Below are positions 42,342 through 50,766 of a stretch of DNA of 61,733 bases, piece after piece. The notes beneath the pieces were generated by a model. That model saw only the letters and a list, made by a program, of their open reading frames with translations, made no database searches and was not told the origin of the DNA. The DNA comes from Candidatus Gastranaerophilales bacterium (GTDB lineage Bacteria; Cyanobacteriota; Vampirovibrionia; Gastranaerophilales; Gastranaerophilaceae), in the NCBI GenBank assembly GCA_947624975.1, contig CANQMP010000010.1, positions 1 to 61,733 on the forward strand, written 5' to 3'. Each line of letters begins with the position of its first letter. Positions within the stretch are counted from its first letter, which is position 1. Both the position numbers and the translations under genes were made by a program.

Positions 42342-42788
42342 ATGACGATTACATTAGAAGATTTAAGACCTGCAGAAGGTTCAACACACAAAATAAAAAG
42401 AGTAGGCAGAGGCCGTTCATCAGGCAGAGGTAAAACATCTTGCCGCGGACATAACGGTGAAGGACAACGTTCCGGAAGTTCCGCTAAAAGAGGTTTTGAA
42501 GGCGGACAGATGCCCGGTTACAGACAAATGCCGAAATTAAAAGGTTTCAAACTTATTAATCAGTTGAAATATGCTGAAATCAATGTCGGCAGAATTTCAC
42601 AATACGGTTTGAAAGAAGTATCACTTGAAGGCTTGAAAGAAGCCGGCAGAGTTCACCCGTCTTGCGTAGGATTAAGAGTATTGGGCAACGGTGAATTAAA
42701 AGGTGCTGTTACAGTAAAAGCCTGCTATGTAACGCCTTCTGCAAAAGAAAAAATTGAAAAAGCAGGCGGAAAGGTTGAATTGGTATAA
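42342..42788 (+). CDS. rplO: 50S ribosomal protein L15
   Basis: 148 aa. It has the standard start LEDLRPAEGSTHKIKRVGRG, the Gly-rich SSGRGKTSCRGHNGEGQRSG region, GFEGGQMPGYRQMPKLKGF and the C-terminal V-A-A-like KIEKAGGKVEL. I use ATG 42342, because AAAGG then precedes it at the right distance and the alternative start 15 nt earlier lies in the SD. Its stop overlaps the secY ATG (TAATG). Confidence 0.96.
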   Translation: MTITLEDLRPAEGSTHKIKRVGRGRSSGRGKTSCRGHNGEGQRSGSSAKRGFEGGQMPGYRQMPKLKGFKLINQLKYAEINVGRISQYGLKEVSLEGLKEAGRVHPSCVGLRVLGNGELKGAVTVKACYVTPSAKEKIEKAGGKVELV

Positions 42789-44128
42789 TGGCTCAACAGG
42801 GAATGAGAATGCCGACAACCAATGATTTGATGTCGATGTGGAACGCATCGGGACTGAAAGAAAAGATTTTATTCACTTTCCTGATGATTGCCGCATTCAG
42901 ATTTGGTGTACAGTTACCGTTATTCGGGATAAACAACCAAATTTTCAGCAATATTGCTCAAGGCAACAATATTATCGGATTTTTGGATTTATTCTCGGGC
43001 GGTGCTTTGGGTAAAGTTTCTATCTTTGCCCTCGGTATCGGGCCTTACATCACATCATCTATCATAATTCAGCTTGTTTCTGTTGTAATTCCGTCTTTGG
43101 AAAAACTTCAGAAAGAAGAAGGAGAAGCCGGCAGAAGGAAACTTTCGCAATACACACGTGTATTTACGGTTGTGCTTGCGGTATTTCAGTCACTGATTTT
43201 TATGCTTTATTTGCATCATTTACCGGGAGCGGTACTTCCGAACGTTAATCCTTTAATGTTCTTTATAAGTTCAATAGTGGTATTAACATCCGGCTCGGTA
43301 CTTGTTATGTGGATTTCCGAACTTATAACGGAAAAAGGTATAGGAAACGGCGGTTCGTTAATAATCTTTATCGGCATTCTTTCGGGAATTCCGATATACG
43401 CATCAAGAACTGCACAAATCGTTGCGAATAACCCGATGATGCAAATGGGATTAGCGGTTTTGCTGTTAATCTTCTTTGCGGCAATGATATTTATTGTAAT
43501 TATGCAGGAAGCAGTCAGAAAAGTTATTATTGTAAACCCGAAAAGACAGGTAGGAAACAAAGTTTACGGCGGTATGAACTCTTTTATTCCGTTCAAGCTT
43601 AACCCCGGCGGCGTTATGCCTATCATCTTTGCGATAGCAATATTACTTTTCCCGTCTACGGTTTTGAGTTTGGTCGGACAGGCTAACTTCAGAAGCGAAG
43701 CGGTTAAATCCGTGGTTGTTCACCTTAATCAAATCTTAAACCCCGGAGATATCACATATTATATTCTGTATTTCTTGTTAATCGTTGCATTGACGTTCTT
43801 TTACGCATCAATTATGCCGAACATGCAGCCTAAAGATATTGCAGACAATCTTAAAAAATACGGTTCATCAATTCCCGGAATTAAACCCGGAAAACCGACA
43901 GCCGAAGCACTTGATACAATTCTTACGAGAACAACATTTATCGGTGCAATGGGACTCGGTATTATCGCACTTGTTCCGTCACTTGCAAGTTACATCACAA
44001 ATATTAAAACCCTGCAAGGTATCGGAGCAACGTCATTAATAATCATGGTCGGTGTCGCACTTGATTTGATAAATCAGGTCAAGACGCACCTGCTCGCAAG
44101 AAATTATGAATCGTTCTTAAAAGAATAA
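42788..44128 (+). CDS. secY: Preprotein translocase subunit SecY
   Basis: The channel subunit of the Sec translocon, 446 aa with ten predicted TM helices. Family landmarks include FGVQLPLFGI, the GGALGKVSIFALGIGPYITSSI plug/TM2 region, GISELITEKGIGNGGSLII-like (MWISELITEKGIGNGGS) and NPGGVMPIIFA. It starts at the last base of the rplO stop, so it is translationally coupled. A strong terminator follows directly, so adk, map and infA do not follow as they do in many bacteria. Confidence 0.98.
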   Translation: MAQQGMRMPTTNDLMSMWNASGLKEKILFTFLMIAAFRFGVQLPLFGINNQIFSNIAQGNNIIGFLDLFSGGALGKVSIFALGIGPYITSSIIIQLVSVVIPSLEKLQKEEGEAGRRKLSQYTRVFTVVLAVFQSLIFMLYLHHLPGAVLPNVNPLMFFISSIVVLTSGSVLVMWISELITEKGIGNGGSLIIFIGILSGIPIYASRTAQIVANNPMMQMGLAVLLLIFFAAMIFIVIMQEAVRKVIIVNPKRQVGNKVYGGMNSFIPFKLNPGGVMPIIFAIAILLFPSTVLSLVGQANFRSEAVKSVVVHLNQILNPGDITYYILYFLLIVALTFFYASIMPNMQPKDIADNLKKYGSSIPGIKPGKPTAEALDTILTRTTFIGAMGLGIIALVPSLASYITNIKTLQGIGATSLIIMVGVALDLINQVKTHLLARNYESFLKE

Positions 44129-44158
44129 AAAAATTCCCCTGAAAGGGGAATTTTTTTT
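44129..44158. terminator. Bidirectional intrinsic terminator after secY
   Basis: AAAAATTCCCC, TGAAA, GGGGAATTTTT with flanking A and T runs. It ends the ribosomal operon and perhaps the convergent TPR gene. Confidence 0.88.
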
Positions 44159-44199
44159 GCCTATATTTTTTAATCACCGTTTTGTGCATCATTAGAACC

Positions 44200-45312
44200 T
44201 TATTCATCCCTTGGAATATTTACGTTATACCTCACATCATCAAATTCATCAAAACCTTCATCTTCAACATCTTCACGGATAAGTTTTTTCGCCGTGCAAA
44301 CTCCGAAATTCTTCATAATAGCCTTATCCATATCATCCGAGTAAACAATTCTGCCGTTAACGTAAGTCAACTGGGAATTATCGGACTCATCATCATAAAT
44401 TTGTTCAATAAGTTCGTTGTCGGCACTTGCGAGAATAGTTCTCGTAACGTCATTCATAACATCAAATATGTAACGCTGTCTTGACGAAACTCCGGTATTT
44501 GTAACGAGTGTTGTCGCTTTTTTGAGTTCGTCAAGCGATTCTTTATAATATTTCAGATGCCTCAAAAGCACAGCCAAATTGTAATGAGCCTCATAATTCA
44601 TCGGGTCGAGTTCAATGGCACGACAATATTCCAAACCTGCCTCTCTGAAATTTCCCAAAATATGGTTTGTCAAAGCCAAATTGTAATGTGCATCATAATC
44701 CTTTTTCAAAATTTTGCATGCTTGTTTGTAGGCTTCCAAAGCTTTTATAAGATAATCTCTGCGGGTTTCGTAGCGGTCGTCAAGATAAACGGATTTTTGC
44801 TTTAAAGCAACCCCTTTATTGTAAAACGCCAGACCTTTATTGAGCTTATAACTTCTTCTGTTGCTGTAAACAAACGGGATAGAAACCAAATGGCGTTTTG
44901 TATTGATAATTTCATCATACTGATTAATCGCCCCGTCAAAATCCCCGAGTCTGACGGATGATACTATTCCGTAATTCATTCTTGCGATAATCATTTTTGG
45001 GTTAATTTCAAAAGCACGTTCATAAGAATCAACCGCCGAATAATAATCTTCATAAACGACGTAAATATTTCCGAGATTATACCATGCCCCGTAGTGTTCG
45101 GGATAAAGTTGAACCGCTTTATTATAATACTTAATAGCTTTATTAAGCTCTAATTTTCTGTAAGCCTTGTCGCCTTTATAAACAAGATAAACGGCATGAA
45201 CTTTATCAATTTGCCTTTGAAAATACGGCGGACGGGTATAAAAAAGCCAAACAATTCCACCCAGAATTGCCACGGTAAACAAAAATGAGAAAAGCTTTTT
45301 AATAAACCTCAT
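44200..45312 (-). CDS. Membrane-anchored TPR protein
   Basis: A 370-aa protein with an N-terminal anchor (LFSFLFTVAILGGIVWLF) and about eight TPR units, e.g. AIKYYNKAVQLYPEHYGAWY, AVDSYERAFEINPKMI and GLEYCRAIELDPMNYEAHYN. A disordered acidic tail ends EGFDEFDDVRYNVNIPRDE. It probably faces the periplasm as a scaffold. I start at 45312: TTGCAT-N17-TAATAT on the coding strand ends 7 nt before it, and no SD is present, indicating a leaderless transcript. A start 36 nt further upstream would lie within that promoter. Confidence 0.87.
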   Translation of the reverse strand: MRFIKKLFSFLFTVAILGGIVWLFYTRPPYFQRQIDKVHAVYLVYKGDKAYRKLELNKAIKYYNKAVQLYPEHYGAWYNLGNIYVVYEDYYSAVDSYERAFEINPKMIIARMNYGIVSSVRLGDFDGAINQYDEIINTKRHLVSIPFVYSNRRSYKLNKGLAFYNKGVALKQKSVYLDDRYETRRDYLIKALEAYKQACKILKKDYDAHYNLALTNHILGNFREAGLEYCRAIELDPMNYEAHYNLAVLLRHLKYYKESLDELKKATTLVTNTGVSSRQRYIFDVMNDVTRTILASADNELIEQIYDDESDNSQLTYVNGRIVYSDDMDKAIMKNFGVCTAKKLIREDVEDEGFDEFDDVRYNVNIPRDE

Positions 45313-45319
45313 AATTAAT

Positions 45320-45348
45320 ATATTACATAGATACACGGGAATATGCAA
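45320..45348 (-). promoter_or_regulatory. Promoter of TPR gene, predicted leaderless
   Basis: Minus strand: TTGCAT (45348-45343), 17 nt, TAATAT (45325-45320), 7 nt before the ATG at 45312. Confidence 0.6.
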
Positions 45349-45401
45349 TACATCAAATAATATAGTTTGTTAAGATTTCTTAACAATTTTTTTATAAAAA
45401 G

Positions 45402-45442
45402 GCAATTTATGAATAAAAAATGTTTTTATATAAGTAAGGTAG
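45402..45442 (+). promoter_or_regulatory. Shared 41-bp upstream module, copy 3
   Basis: It begins GCAATTTATGAATAA and ends TTTTTATATAAGTAAGGTAG, 30 nt before the ATG at 45473. It aligns without gaps to the modules before 12513 and 13441. Confidence 0.65.
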
Positions 45443-45472
45443 GTTAGAAAAACTCAAATTGGAGGTTAGGTC

Positions 45473-46246
45473 ATGTTCAACATAGCTGGTAATATGTACG
45501 GAATGTTTCCGAGTATGTATGACAACCAAATAGCGATGGCTGATTATATGGGGCTTGACGACTACTGTTCACCGATGATGGGAATGAACGGCAGTATATT
45601 TCCGATGATGCCGTTTATGGGTGGAATGAATTCTGACAACTACTTCCAAAACTATCAACAATATCAAGATTTTATGACCGACAGTATGGTAAGACAACAG
45701 GAAAATTACCGTAATGCAGAATTAAGATTAAATTCACCGCAGGAAGGAGTATCTGTACGTGCATCGTTTTTACACGAAAAAGTTATGAAAAACGAACAGG
45801 ATCAAATCCAAAAAGCATACGCGGCTTTTAAAGAAAGTGTAAGAAATTTATATCCTAACGCAACGGAAAGGCAGATATCCGATATTGCGCCTAAGTATTA
45901 TGCGCAGGTTGTAGGACATTCGCTTATAGATGATATCAGAGAACACGGCAGAGATTCGTTTACGCAAGGTTTGTATCAGATATTATCGTTAGGTATAGCA
46001 GACGGCAAAACAAAAGAAGAAAATATTTCTGAAATTACAGGATTTGAAATAGGCAGATCCGAAAAAATAAAGAAAGTTTTAGGAAACGCAACTGGCGGAG
46101 CAATACTTGGCTCAGGCTCAGCGATATTGTTAAGTTCATTATGGAAGATTAAATCTCCGATATTAAAAGCATTGTGTAAAATCCCCGTACTCGCCGGAAT
46201 AGGTGGTGTGATAGCAAGTGTGTTAGCTTACTCAAATAAAGATTAG
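45473..46246 (+). CDS. Met-rich protein with C-terminal glycine-rich hydrophobic segment
   Basis: A 257-aa protein of unknown function. The first 75 residues are rich in Met, Asn, Gly and Tyr (e.g. CSPMMGMNGSIFPMMPFMGG). A polar helical middle follows, with NATERQISDIAPKYYAQVV. Residues about 205-255 form a Gly/Ala/Leu membrane-like block (GGAILGSGSAILLSSLW; VLAGIGGVIASVLAYS). The hydrophobic end and the shared 41-bp upstream module link it to the proteins at 12513 and 13441, although overall sequence differs. SD is TGGAGG. An intrinsic terminator follows. Confidence 0.75.
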   Translation: MFNIAGNMYGMFPSMYDNQIAMADYMGLDDYCSPMMGMNGSIFPMMPFMGGMNSDNYFQNYQQYQDFMTDSMVRQQENYRNAELRLNSPQEGVSVRASFLHEKVMKNEQDQIQKAYAAFKESVRNLYPNATERQISDIAPKYYAQVVGHSLIDDIREHGRDSFTQGLYQILSLGIADGKTKEENISEITGFEIGRSEKIKKVLGNATGGAILGSGSAILLSSLWKIKSPILKALCKIPVLAGIGGVIASVLAYSNKD

Positions 46247-46266
46247 TGTGTAGTGAAAATGTGATA

Positions 46267-46294
46267 AGAGGCTCAAAAGAGCCTCTTTTTTTTT
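46267..46294 (+). terminator. Intrinsic terminator
   Basis: AGAGGCTC, AAAA, GAGCCTCT followed by a T run. It is unidirectional on the + strand. Confidence 0.88.
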
Positions 46295-46308
46295 GATTAA
46301 CATATTTG

Positions 46309-47081
46309 CTAGAACTTGTAAGGATAATCGTCTTTTATTTCCCAACCATCACGCTCAATAAGGGTTGAACAATATCCGGGGGATGTTTTACCGCATAGTT
46401 CAAGCAAATATTCACGACTATAATTATTATTGTAAGTAAGTGCATGGCTAGGAGTATTTCCAGCGGAGGAATAAAAAACAAAAATTTTTGTTCCGTCAGA
46501 ATAATTTTCACCTGGGGTACTACAGTTGAGATTAAGTTTTTTGCAGTCATTATAATAAGGGCAAAATAACAAATAAGACAAAAAAGTATTTATTGTTGGT
46601 ACATTTGCAGGATTTTCTACACCGTGACAGCTTCTACCGTACATATACACAGCAGAGCCATTGGAAAATGTAGCTATAACACCGCACTTTGATTTTTCCA
46701 AATTAACAGTTTTTATATAAGGCATTAAATAATCTTCATAGCATTTTATCGCATCATCAGGCCCTATTCCCATATCGGAATTATTTGCTGAACAAGTCAT
46801 GATTCCACTATGTTCAAAACGTGACAACTGAATAGCTTGACGATATATCGATACAAAATGTTTTAACCGAACAGATACAACCTTCTTTTTGTAACTTTGG
46901 ATTAATATCGGCATGGTTAGTGCTGCAACAACACCAATGACGGCTAAGGTGATGAGAACCTCGGCAAGGGTAAACGCGAATTTTTTGTTTTCTAAGGTTA
47001 AATTGCCCTTAAAATCCTTGCTATGAGAGGAATCCCCCCCCCCCCCGATGGGTTAAATACACTAATAGTAATCTTCTTCAT
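46309..47081 (-). CDS. Type IV prepilin-like protein with poly-G leader, out of frame here (phase OFF)
   Basis: This is a second prepilin of the poly-G class. The pilin frame contains A|FTLAEVLITLAVIGVVAAL at 46974 downward and runs to the TAG at 46309. The ATG at 47081 (MKKITISVFNPSGGG...) is followed by a 13-G tract. With 13 Gs its frame reaches TAA at 46998-47000; with 14 or 11 it joins the pilin frame, giving 257 aa with 14. Between tract and pilin, SKDFKG is shared with the first locus by synonymous codons, so the leader is translated. Without the switch the first in-frame ATG (46914) is inside the hydrophobic helix and useless. I infer a phase-variable gene in the OFF state, or less likely a pseudogene. 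Confidence 0.83.
47034..47046 (-). repeat. 13-nt G homopolymer (coding strand) inside prepilin leader
   Basis: Thirteen C on the + strand. It lies 35 nt after the ATG, exactly as in the first locus, and 59 nt before mature Phe. The frame is open only if n leaves remainder 2 on division by 3 (11, 14). Confidence 0.9.
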
Positions 47082-47113
47082 AGTTTTTTCCTTTCGTTTT
47101 TCTATACATTCTC

Positions 47114-47141
47114 ATTATAAACGATTTTTCAAAAAATGCAA
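47114..47141 (-). promoter_or_regulatory. Sigma-70-type promoter of prepilin
   Basis: Minus strand: TTGCAT (47141-47136), 16 nt, TATAAT (47119-47114). It matches the promoter at 1025-1052 in sequence and spacing. Confidence 0.75.
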
Positions 47142-47186
47142 GGGGGGAAGTTAAAATTTTTTAAAAAAATTTAACAAAAATATAAA

Positions 47187-47352
47187 AAAGTGAGAAGTGA
47201 GAGGTGAGAAGTGAAAAGACCTTTACGGCACTTCGTGCGGATTTATAAGCTGGATTGCTTCGCATTCGCTCGCAATGACAATTTACCCCTCACCCTAGCC
47301 CTCTCCCGCAGGGGGAGAGGGGACTGACTAAGGCATTCGCTTACAATGACGA
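47187..47352. repeat. Composite intergenic repeat
   Basis: A GTGAGAAGTGAGAGGTGAGAAG block (from about 47190), a GGCACTTCGTGC...GCTCGCAATGACA block (47224-47280), a CCCTCACCCTAGCCCTCTCCC...GGGGGAGAGGGG block (47287-47322) and a partial GGCATTCGCTTACAATGACG (47332-47351). The order is the same as upstream of the first poly-G prepilin. Confidence 0.8.
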
Positions 47353-47452
47353 CCTATTTTTATGTTTCACACAAAGAATTAAACCCACCCCTACCCCCTC
47401 ACTTACAAAGGGAGGGGAAAACCGCACCCGATAAAGTTTTAAACAAAAAAAG

Positions 47453-47474
47453 AAGCTGTACTTTTGTACAGCTT
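47453..47474 (-). terminator. Hairpin with minus-strand T run, possible small-RNA terminator
   Basis: AAGCTGTAC, TTTT, GTACAGCTT. On the minus strand it is followed by CTTTTTTTG, so it could end a minus-strand transcript starting somewhere in 47480-47600. No gene is evident there, and 47353-47573 otherwise shows only a weak CCCC/GGGG-rich repeat. Confidence 0.4.
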
Positions 47475-47573
47475 GAATAATAATCTTGGGAGGAGATTTG
47501 GGGATAGTTGTACATGCATGATAATTCAAGCATGCCAAAATTGTTACACATGAATTCAAAAAGTTAATAAAAA

Positions 47574-47602
47574 TTTACAATTCCTTGATTTTATATTATA
47601 AT
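47574..47602 (+). promoter_or_regulatory. Promoter of aroQ
   Basis: TTTACA (47574-47579), 17 nt, TATAAT (47597-47602), 18 nt before the ATG. Confidence 0.8.
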
Positions 47603-47620
47603 AGTACTAGAGGACAGAGC

Positions 47621-48064
47621 ATGAAAATATTGGTTATAAACGGCGTAAATATGAATATGCTTGGGTTTCGAGAACCCGAGAAATACGGAAGCATGACATT
47701 AAAGGATTTGGAAAAAGAACTTTATGCATACTCATTTGAACTCGGTGTTGATATCGAAACTTTTCAAAGCAACCACGAAGGCGAAATCGTTGAAAAAATT
47801 CAACAGGCAAAAGATAATTCAGACGCAATTATTATTAATGCAGGCGCTTACACGCACACAAGCATTGCAATACGTGATGCAATAGCATCAATAACCGTTC
47901 CCGTCATCGAAATTCACATGACAAACATATACAAACGCGAAGAATTCAGGCATAATTCATACCTTGCACCCGTTTGTATCGGACAAATCTCGGGGTTCGG
48001 TATAAATTCTTATAAACTCGCTCTTAAAGCCGCAGTCGACTTTTTATCGACAGAACAAAAATAA
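47621..48064 (+). CDS. aroQ: Type II 3-dehydroquinate dehydratase
   Basis: This enzyme dehydrates 3-dehydroquinate to 3-dehydroshikimate in the shikimate pathway. It is 147 aa, the normal length. The active-site loop is MLGFREPEKYGS (Arg and Tyr), followed by FQSNHEGEIVEKIQ, NAGAYTHTSIAIRDAI, EIHMTNIYKREEFRHNS and a C-terminal GFGINSYKLAL. The usual NGPNLNLLG start is here NGVNMNMLG, with Val replacing Pro. I start at 47621 with AGAGGA upstream. Confidence 0.95.
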   Translation: MKILVINGVNMNMLGFREPEKYGSMTLKDLEKELYAYSFELGVDIETFQSNHEGEIVEKIQQAKDNSDAIIINAGAYTHTSIAIRDAIASITVPVIEIHMTNIYKREEFRHNSYLAPVCIGQISGFGINSYKLALKAAVDFLSTEQK

Positions 48065-48067
48065 CAA

Positions 48068-48403
48068 TTATTTTTGAAATTCTTCCACAAATGTTTTACT
48101 AACCGCTAAAGCCTTTGCTTCGGGGTTTTCAAGTCCTGCTTCTTCGTATTTTTTCTTTGCAAAATCAGCAACAAGACAAGCTTTTTCAACTAAATCAGGA
48201 TTTGCCGTGAAAATTTTGATATCATTTTCAAGGTTATCCGCTTTTACGGCAGCTCTGTTTGCGGGATTATCGGGAATTTCTTTAATTTCCTTTGCAAGGG
48301 TTTCCACAGTTTGGGGTTTAACCGCCTCTTGCTCGGGCTTAACAGGCTGTTCAACTTTGGTAGAAGGAATGTTTAAGGTATTTTTTGGTATCTCGTTGTT
48401 CAT
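48068..48403 (-). CDS. Hypothetical protein, 111 aa
   Basis: A soluble protein with an N-terminal Pro/Glu/Lys-rich, probably disordered half (STKVEQPVKPEQEAVKPQ). The helical C-terminal half includes DLVEKACLVADFAKKKYEEAG. AGAGGATG precedes the ATG at a good distance. It is convergent with aroQ, with 3 nt between the stops. No family is recognised. Confidence 0.7.
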   Translation of the reverse strand: MNNEIPKNTLNIPSTKVEQPVKPEQEAVKPQTVETLAKEIKEIPDNPANRAAVKADNLENDIKIFTANPDLVEKACLVADFAKKKYEEAGLENPEAKALAVSKTFVEEFQK

Positions 48404-48555
48404 GATTTCATCCTCTTGTTTTTTTGTATTAAAACACCTAAAAAAATTTTTTTGCTAGTTTGTAAAAAAAAAATTACAAAATTTAATATTTTCACAAACT
48501 TTATGATATATTGATAATATACGCATTATACAATATTGCGGGAAGTATTGCAACT

Positions 48556-49641
48556 ATGAATTTTACCGATTTATTTAATAATATAAATCCTCGGGAGGTC
48601 ATAAATAATCTCCCTGACGGAGTAATAGTAACCGATTCGTACGGTCGAATTATTTGGGTAAATGAAAAAGCTTCAATAATTTTTCAAACGGAAAGGCACA
48701 TTCTAAAGTTTCTTCATTTTGACAGCCTGATAGAAAACGGCATGGCACTGGCATGCACTGCGGCTGCCAAAAGAGAGTCTATCGTTACTAAAACAAGAAC
48801 TTTTGACGGTAATGAAATTTACGTTGAAATCAATGCAAAAAGCTTTGTTGACCAATATTTTATTACGCTTAGAAATACCACGGAAATTACCAAAATATAC
48901 GAACAGGCAGACAAAAACTATTTATTAAACAAAGAAAAAAATGTCATGCTTTCAAACCTTTCAAGCGAATTAAAATCTCCCGTTCAGTCGATTACAGGCT
49001 TTTCTCAGGCACTTTTATATGATGATAATATTAATGAAAAACAAAGTCGATATCTGAAAATAATAAACAAGAATGCGACCGAATTAATGGATTTTTTGTG
49101 TAAATTCATTGAATTTTCGCAAGCCGAATCGGATTTGTTTGACTCGCAGCTATCAGAATTCAACCCGATAAAGGCAATACAGGAAATTATAGAGAACAAA
49201 TTTCGTGATAAGAAGGCGGTTATTGGGTTTGACAAAAGTGCTTTTAATGAAACGGTGATATACGGTGATGAAAATCTGTTCAAACTTGTTATCACCAACG
49301 TTATCGGGACTTCGCTGGAGCAGGCGGGAAAAATTAATATTGTAATTTCTTATCCGAACACAAAAGAAATTACCGCAAATGCGCTTGATGAGCTTACGCC
49401 GTACTGGAAAATTTCCGTAAATGACAACGGGATAGGATTTAGCGACTCGGAGATTAAAGAAATATTTAATCCGTACGCACAGATAAAAAATTTACACAAA
49501 AAAACTTTAATGCGTGCATTTTCTTTGGGAACAGCGTATAATATAATCAGAAATTCGGGCGGTTTATTCAAGATAGAATCATCATTGATGAAAGGTTCAC
49601 AATTTGTTATAATACTGCCTATAAGGAAAACCGATGAGTAA
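48556..49641 (+). CDS. Degenerate PAS-histidine kinase lacking the phospho-accepting His
   Basis: A 361-aa cytoplasmic protein with a PAS domain (about residues 10-115; NLPDGVIVTDSYGRIIWVNE) followed by a HisKA-like and a HATPase-like domain. In the H box the usual SHELRTP is SSELKSPVQ, so Ser137 replaces His. The N box is also poor (FKLVITNVIGTSLEQ), while G1 DNGIGF and the G2-like SLGTAYNII remain. It is therefore probably a pseudokinase or sensor partner. The first in-frame ATG with GGGAAG upstream is at 48556. Its last 8 bp overlap the ATPase gene, so they are coupled. Confidence 0.85.
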   Translation: MNFTDLFNNINPREVINNLPDGVIVTDSYGRIIWVNEKASIIFQTERHILKFLHFDSLIENGMALACTAAAKRESIVTKTRTFDGNEIYVEINAKSFVDQYFITLRNTTEITKIYEQADKNYLLNKEKNVMLSNLSSELKSPVQSITGFSQALLYDDNINEKQSRYLKIINKNATELMDFLCKFIEFSQAESDLFDSQLSEFNPIKAIQEIIENKFRDKKAVIGFDKSAFNETVIYGDENLFKLVITNVIGTSLEQAGKINIVISYPNTKEITANALDELTPYWKISVNDNGIGFSDSEIKEIFNPYAQIKNLHKKTLMRAFSLGTAYNIIRNSGGLFKIESSLMKGSQFVIILPIRKTDE

Positions 49642-50626
49642 TGTAATTTTAAAAAACGTAACAAAAGTATATGACAACAAAAATAAAGTCATTAACAATA
49701 TTGATTTAACGATCAATGACAAGGAATTTGCGGTGCTTGTCGGAGCATCGGGATGCGGAAAATCAACGCTTTTGAGAATGATCGCAGGACTTGAAGACAT
49801 AACCGACGGCGAAATTTATATCGGTGATACTAAAGTTAACAATGTTCACCCCAAAGACCGCGATATAGCTTTTGTTTTCCAAAGTTACGCACTTTATCCG
49901 CACATGACGGTCAGAGAAAATATAGCTTTCGGGCTTAAAATGCGAAAAGTTGCTAAGGCTGAAATTGAAAAGAAAGTTCAGGAAGCTGCGGAAATACTTA
50001 ACCTGACAGAGCTTTTAGACAGGAAACCCAAACAGCTTTCAGGCGGACAAAGACAGCGTGTGGCACTTGGCAGAGCGATAGTCAGAAACCCGAAAGTATT
50101 TCTCATGGACGAACCTTTATCAAATCTCGATGCGAAACTTCGTGTTCAAATGCGTTCCGAATTAAAAAAATTGCACGAAAAACTTCAAACGACCTTTATT
50201 TACGTAACTCATGACCAAACAGAAGCTTTAACAATGGGCGACAGAGTCGTTGTGCTTGATAAAGGGGTAATTCAGCAAGCAGAGACGCCCGAAAATATCT
50301 ATAACAACCCCGCAAATACTTTTGTTGCAGGCTTTGTAGGCTCTCCGCAGATGAATTTTATCGACGGCAAAGATTTATTACCCGATAAAGATTGCATTGT
50401 AGGCGTAAGACCGGAAAAAATGATTTGCGGCGGACAAATTAAACTTACGGTTAACGTTGATATTACAGAGCTTCTCGGCAGTGAAAAGATAGCTTATTTT
50501 AATATCGGCGATAAAAAATGTTGTGCAAAACTTCCTGCTGATTACAATATCGGAAAAACCCTTGATTTAAGCATTAACAGCAATGATTTATATTATTTTG
50601 ACCGACAAACCGGCAAAAGGATTTAG
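49634..50626 (+). CDS. Sugar ABC transporter ATP-binding protein (MalK/UgpC/MsmK type)
   Basis: A 330-aa ATPase of CUT1 sugar importers. Walker A is GASGCGKST, the Q loop is FQSYALYPHM, the signature LSGGQRQRVALGRA, Walker B VFLMDEPLSNLDA and the H loop VTHDQTEA. The C-terminal 100 residues form the OB-like regulatory domain typical of MalK (VGVRPEKM). Such ATPases often serve several permeases, and a permease without an ATPase lies at 37206. It overlaps the pseudokinase gene by 8 bp, an unusual link between a sensor-like protein and a transporter ATPase. Confidence 0.95.
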   Translation: MSNVILKNVTKVYDNKNKVINNIDLTINDKEFAVLVGASGCGKSTLLRMIAGLEDITDGEIYIGDTKVNNVHPKDRDIAFVFQSYALYPHMTVRENIAFGLKMRKVAKAEIEKKVQEAAEILNLTELLDRKPKQLSGGQRQRVALGRAIVRNPKVFLMDEPLSNLDAKLRVQMRSELKKLHEKLQTTFIYVTHDQTEALTMGDRVVVLDKGVIQQAETPENIYNNPANTFVAGFVGSPQMNFIDGKDLLPDKDCIVGVRPEKMICGGQIKLTVNVDITELLGSEKIAYFNIGDKKCCAKLPADYNIGKTLDLSINSNDLYYFDRQTGKRI

Positions 50627-50766
50627 TCTTCGTCCTGAATCCAAATAATCGTCACAGCCTGCGGAATTGCAAAGGGATTTTGGATATTTGAGTAATTGAT
50701 TTTTGCGATCGAGTCGTATAATTTTATTTTTTCGGTTAATTTTTTCGTATAATCTAGCAAGTTCAT
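50623..50766 (-). CDS. Small protein, 47 aa
   Basis: ATG at 50766 to TAA at 50623, preceded by an excellent SD (GGGAGG, 5 nt). MNLLDYTKKLTEKIKLYDSI... is helical and amphipathic with a hydrophobic IPQAVTIIWIQDED end. It overlaps the convergent ATPase stop by 4 bp. No homology recognised. The strong SD is the main support. Confidence 0.6.
   Translation of the reverse strand: MNLLDYTKKLTEKIKLYDSIAKINYSNIQNPFAIPQAVTIIWIQDED

Noticed and set aside
47341-47559. 72-aa minus-strand frame
   Set aside because: It runs through a terminator-like hairpin and repeat sequence and has no SD.
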